A stretch of DNA of 64,000 bases from Bacteroidaceae bacterium (GTDB taxonomy: Bacteria; Bacteroidota; Bacteroidia; Bacteroidales; Bacteroidaceae), in NCBI GenBank assembly GCA_902362375.1, contig CABIVS010000008.1:266696-330695 (forward strand), given 5' to 3'. Of the stretch, positions 62,579-64,000 are shown one piece after another. The notes beneath the pieces were generated by a model. The model did no database searches, was not told where the DNA came from, and was given only the letters and a program-made list of their open reading frames with translations. Every line of letters begins with the position of its first letter. The first letter of the stretch is position 1. The position numbers and the translations under genes are program-made.

Positions 62579-64000
62579 ATGAAAGAAATTATAAAACACA
62601 AGTTCTCATACTTGTTATTCTTCCTTTTGTTGGCTTCGTGTTTTGCTTCAGCTTATGGGCAAGAACGAACGATCACTCTTAATCTATCAAAAGTACCCTT
62701 AAATACTGCTTTGAAAGAAGTTGAGAGACAAACCTCAATGTCAGTAGTCTATAACACAAATGATGTTGATATAAATCGCATCGTATCCATCAAGGTAACA
62801 AAAGAATCTCTGAATAATGTAATGAATCAGTTGTTCAGAGGAGTTAATGTCAGTTTTTCAATAGTAGATAATCATATTGTACTTTCTGCAAAGAGTAATA
62901 AAGAAGATCAGCAGAAAAAAACTCCAATTATGGCGAGTGGTACTGTTACCGATTCAAAAGGAGAACCATTGATCGGAGTTAGTATTCTGGTAAAAGGAAC
63001 TTCAAATGGTACTATCACTGATATGGATGGAAATTTCAAAATACAGGCTGCCAAAGGTGATGTGCTTGAAGTATCCTATATCGGTTATGCCTCCCAAGCA
63101 ATCACGCTTGCCAATGCTCAACCTCTGAAAGTAACTTTAGGAGAAGATACGCAAGTATTGGATGAAGTTGTTGTTACTGCATTGGGTATCAAGCGTGCAA
63201 CAAAGGCATTAAGTTATAATGTACAGGAAGTAAAAGGTGATGAATTGACAGCTGTAAAAGATGCCAATTTTATGAATTCACTATCAGGAAAGGTTGCCGG
63301 TGTTCAGATTAATAGTGGTGCAACCGGTGCTGGTGGTGCCACACGTGTTGTTATGCGTGGAATGAAATCTCTGACTAAAGATAACAATGCATTGTACGTG
63401 ATTGACGGTGTACCTATTTTTAATACAGGGAAAAGCGGTGGTGAAGGGTTATTCGGAGACATGGGAGGATCAGATGCCGTTGCTGACTTAAACCCGGATG
63501 ATATTGCTAGTATCAGTATGATGACCGGTCCTTCAGCGGCAGCATTATATGGTTCTGCTGCGGCAAACGGTGTTGTTTTAATTACTACTAAAAAAGGCCA
63601 AACAGAGAAAACTACCATAACAGTATCCAACAGTACTACCTTTTCTAAAGCATATATTATGCCGGATATGCAGAACCGTTATGGCACAAGTTCCGGATTA
63701 TTCAGCTGGGGAGAATTGACAAACCGTCGATATAACCCATCTGACTTTTTTGAAACAGGATCCAATGTTATCAATTCGGTAGCATTATCTACAGGAAATA
63801 CCAAAAACCAAACCTATCTTTCTGCTTCTACAACTAACTCTGGTGGTATTCTTCCGAACAACTCCTATAACCGTTATAATTTTACGGCACGTAATACCAC
63901 CCATTTTCTAAATGATAAGCTTACTCTGGATATCGGTGCACAATATATCGTTCAGAACAACAAAAACATGGTTTCTCAAGGACAGTATTATAACCCTCTC
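62579..64000 (+). CDS. SusC-like TonB-dependent transporter with STN domain (3' end outside window)
   Basis: 474 codons are visible from ATG 62579. Signal peptide ends ASAYGQE; an STN domain follows (about 30-105: TLNLSKVPLNTALKEVERQT, VTKESLNNVMNQLFRGVNV), then the regulatory-like domain (ASGTVTDSKGEPLIGVSILV), TonB box LDEVVVTALGIKR, plug (MMTGPSAAALYGSAAANG) and early barrel strands. STN domains in SusC proteins receive signals for ECF-sigma/anti-sigma pairs, so this locus is probably controlled that way, unlike the RG-II SusC. Codons 172-206 lie in the 105-bp repeat shared with the silent cassette at 57391. This is the expressed partner in the current orientation. Confidence 0.95.
   Translation, partial: MKEIIKHKFSYLLFFLLLASCFASAYGQERTITLNLSKVPLNTALKEVERQTSMSVVYNTNDVDINRIVSIKVTKESLNNVMNQLFRGVNVSFSIVDNHIVLSAKSNKEDQQKKTPIMASGTVTDSKGEPLIGVSILVKGTSNGTITDMDGNFKIQAAKGDVLEVSYIGYASQAITLANAQPLKVTLGEDTQVLDEVVVTALGIKRATKALSYNVQEVKGDELTAVKDANFMNSLSGKVAGVQINSGATGAGGATRVVMRGMKSLTKDNNALYVIDGVPIFNTGKSGGEGLFGDMGGSDAVADLNPDDIASISMMTGPSAAALYGSAAANGVVLITTKKGQTEKTTITVSNSTTFSKAYIMPDMQNRYGTSSGLFSWGELTNRRYNPSDFFETGSNVINSVALSTGNTKNQTYLSASTTNSGGILPNNSYNRYNFTARNTTHFLNDKLTLDIGAQYIVQNNKNMVSQGQYYNPL
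63091..63195 (+). repeat. Right copy of the perfect 105-bp inverted repeat in SusC
   Basis: Identical to the inverse of 60086-60190. It starts at CTCCCAAGCA and ends at AAGCG, where the sequences diverge to TGCAACAAAG here and CTCGGAGAAAG in the other gene. The phase is the same in both genes (third codon position first), so an exchange keeps the frame. Confidence 0.95.

Larger units (their letters stand above)
60086..63195. other. SusC shufflon invertible segment
   Basis: Inverted 105-bp repeats bound 2,900 bp that hold the SusC promoter region, the first 171 SusC codons and a tyrosine recombinase gene. Inversion would move the promoter, signal peptide, STN and regulatory domain from the plus-strand SusC to the minus-strand body. 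The repeats are directly seen. SusC/SusD switching by inversion is known in Bacteroides; activity of this one is inferred. Confidence 0.88.

Overview
The window is Bacteroides DNA and most resembles Bacteroides thetaiotaomicron. The signs are SusC/SusD pairs, relaxed Bacteroides lipoprotein signals, -33 TTTG / -7 TAnnTTTG promoters, hybrid AraC regulators and DNA-inversion modules. The gene order from about 13.2 kb to 62 kb matches, from memory, the BT1010 to BT1042 stretch of B. thetaiotaomicron VPI-5482. Locus-tag equivalents below are recalled, not searched.

Region 1 (1-6.8 kb) is a type V fimbria module on the minus strand: DUF3575 barrel, DUF3868/OmpA-like protein, Mfa1-type fimbrillin lipoprotein and a FimB/Mfa2-type anchor cut by the window edge. 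Directly upstream is a 1.27 kb segment holding one AraC regulator. It is bounded by two inverted ~24-26 bp dyad sites with oppositely oriented 4-bp cores, and a tyrosine recombinase gene lies just outside it. I read this as a phase switch controlling fimbrial expression, drawn here probably in the OFF orientation.

Region 2 (7-13 kb) is a patchwork: an unknown gene, a COG3586-type PD-(D/E)XK protein, a gene fragment, a degenerate hybrid histidine kinase/AraC regulator without a periplasmic sensor, a stand-alone LigD phosphoesterase domain and a GIN-domain (DUF2807) protein.

Region 3 (13.2-45.1 kb) is a rhamnogalacturonan-II utilisation locus. The plus-strand arm has GH95, GH105, GH140 apiosidase, a GH78-GH33 fusion and an SDR. 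The minus-strand arm has a SusE-like/beta-helix lipoprotein, SusC, SusD, PL1, DUF3826, GH43, a GH143-GH142 fusion, GH78, GH28, a CE19 pectin methylesterase and a patatin. SusCD imports oligosaccharides released by the PL1 lyase, and the exo-enzymes strip the side chains. Three copies of an ~80 bp mobile palindrome sit between its genes.

Region 4 (45.2-64 kb) starts with an exported TIM-barrel protein and then an N-glycan locus: GH92, GH130 mannosyl-GlcNAc phosphorylase, MFS transporter, GH163 endo-glycosidase, LamG lipoprotein, GH18 lipoprotein and SusD. It ends in a SusC shufflon: a promoterless SusC body on the minus strand and a SusC with signal peptide and STN domain on the plus strand share a perfect 105-bp in-frame inverted repeat, with a tyrosine recombinase between them. 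Inversion would transfer the promoter and 5' end from one SusC to the other. No rRNA, tRNA or CRISPR was seen.
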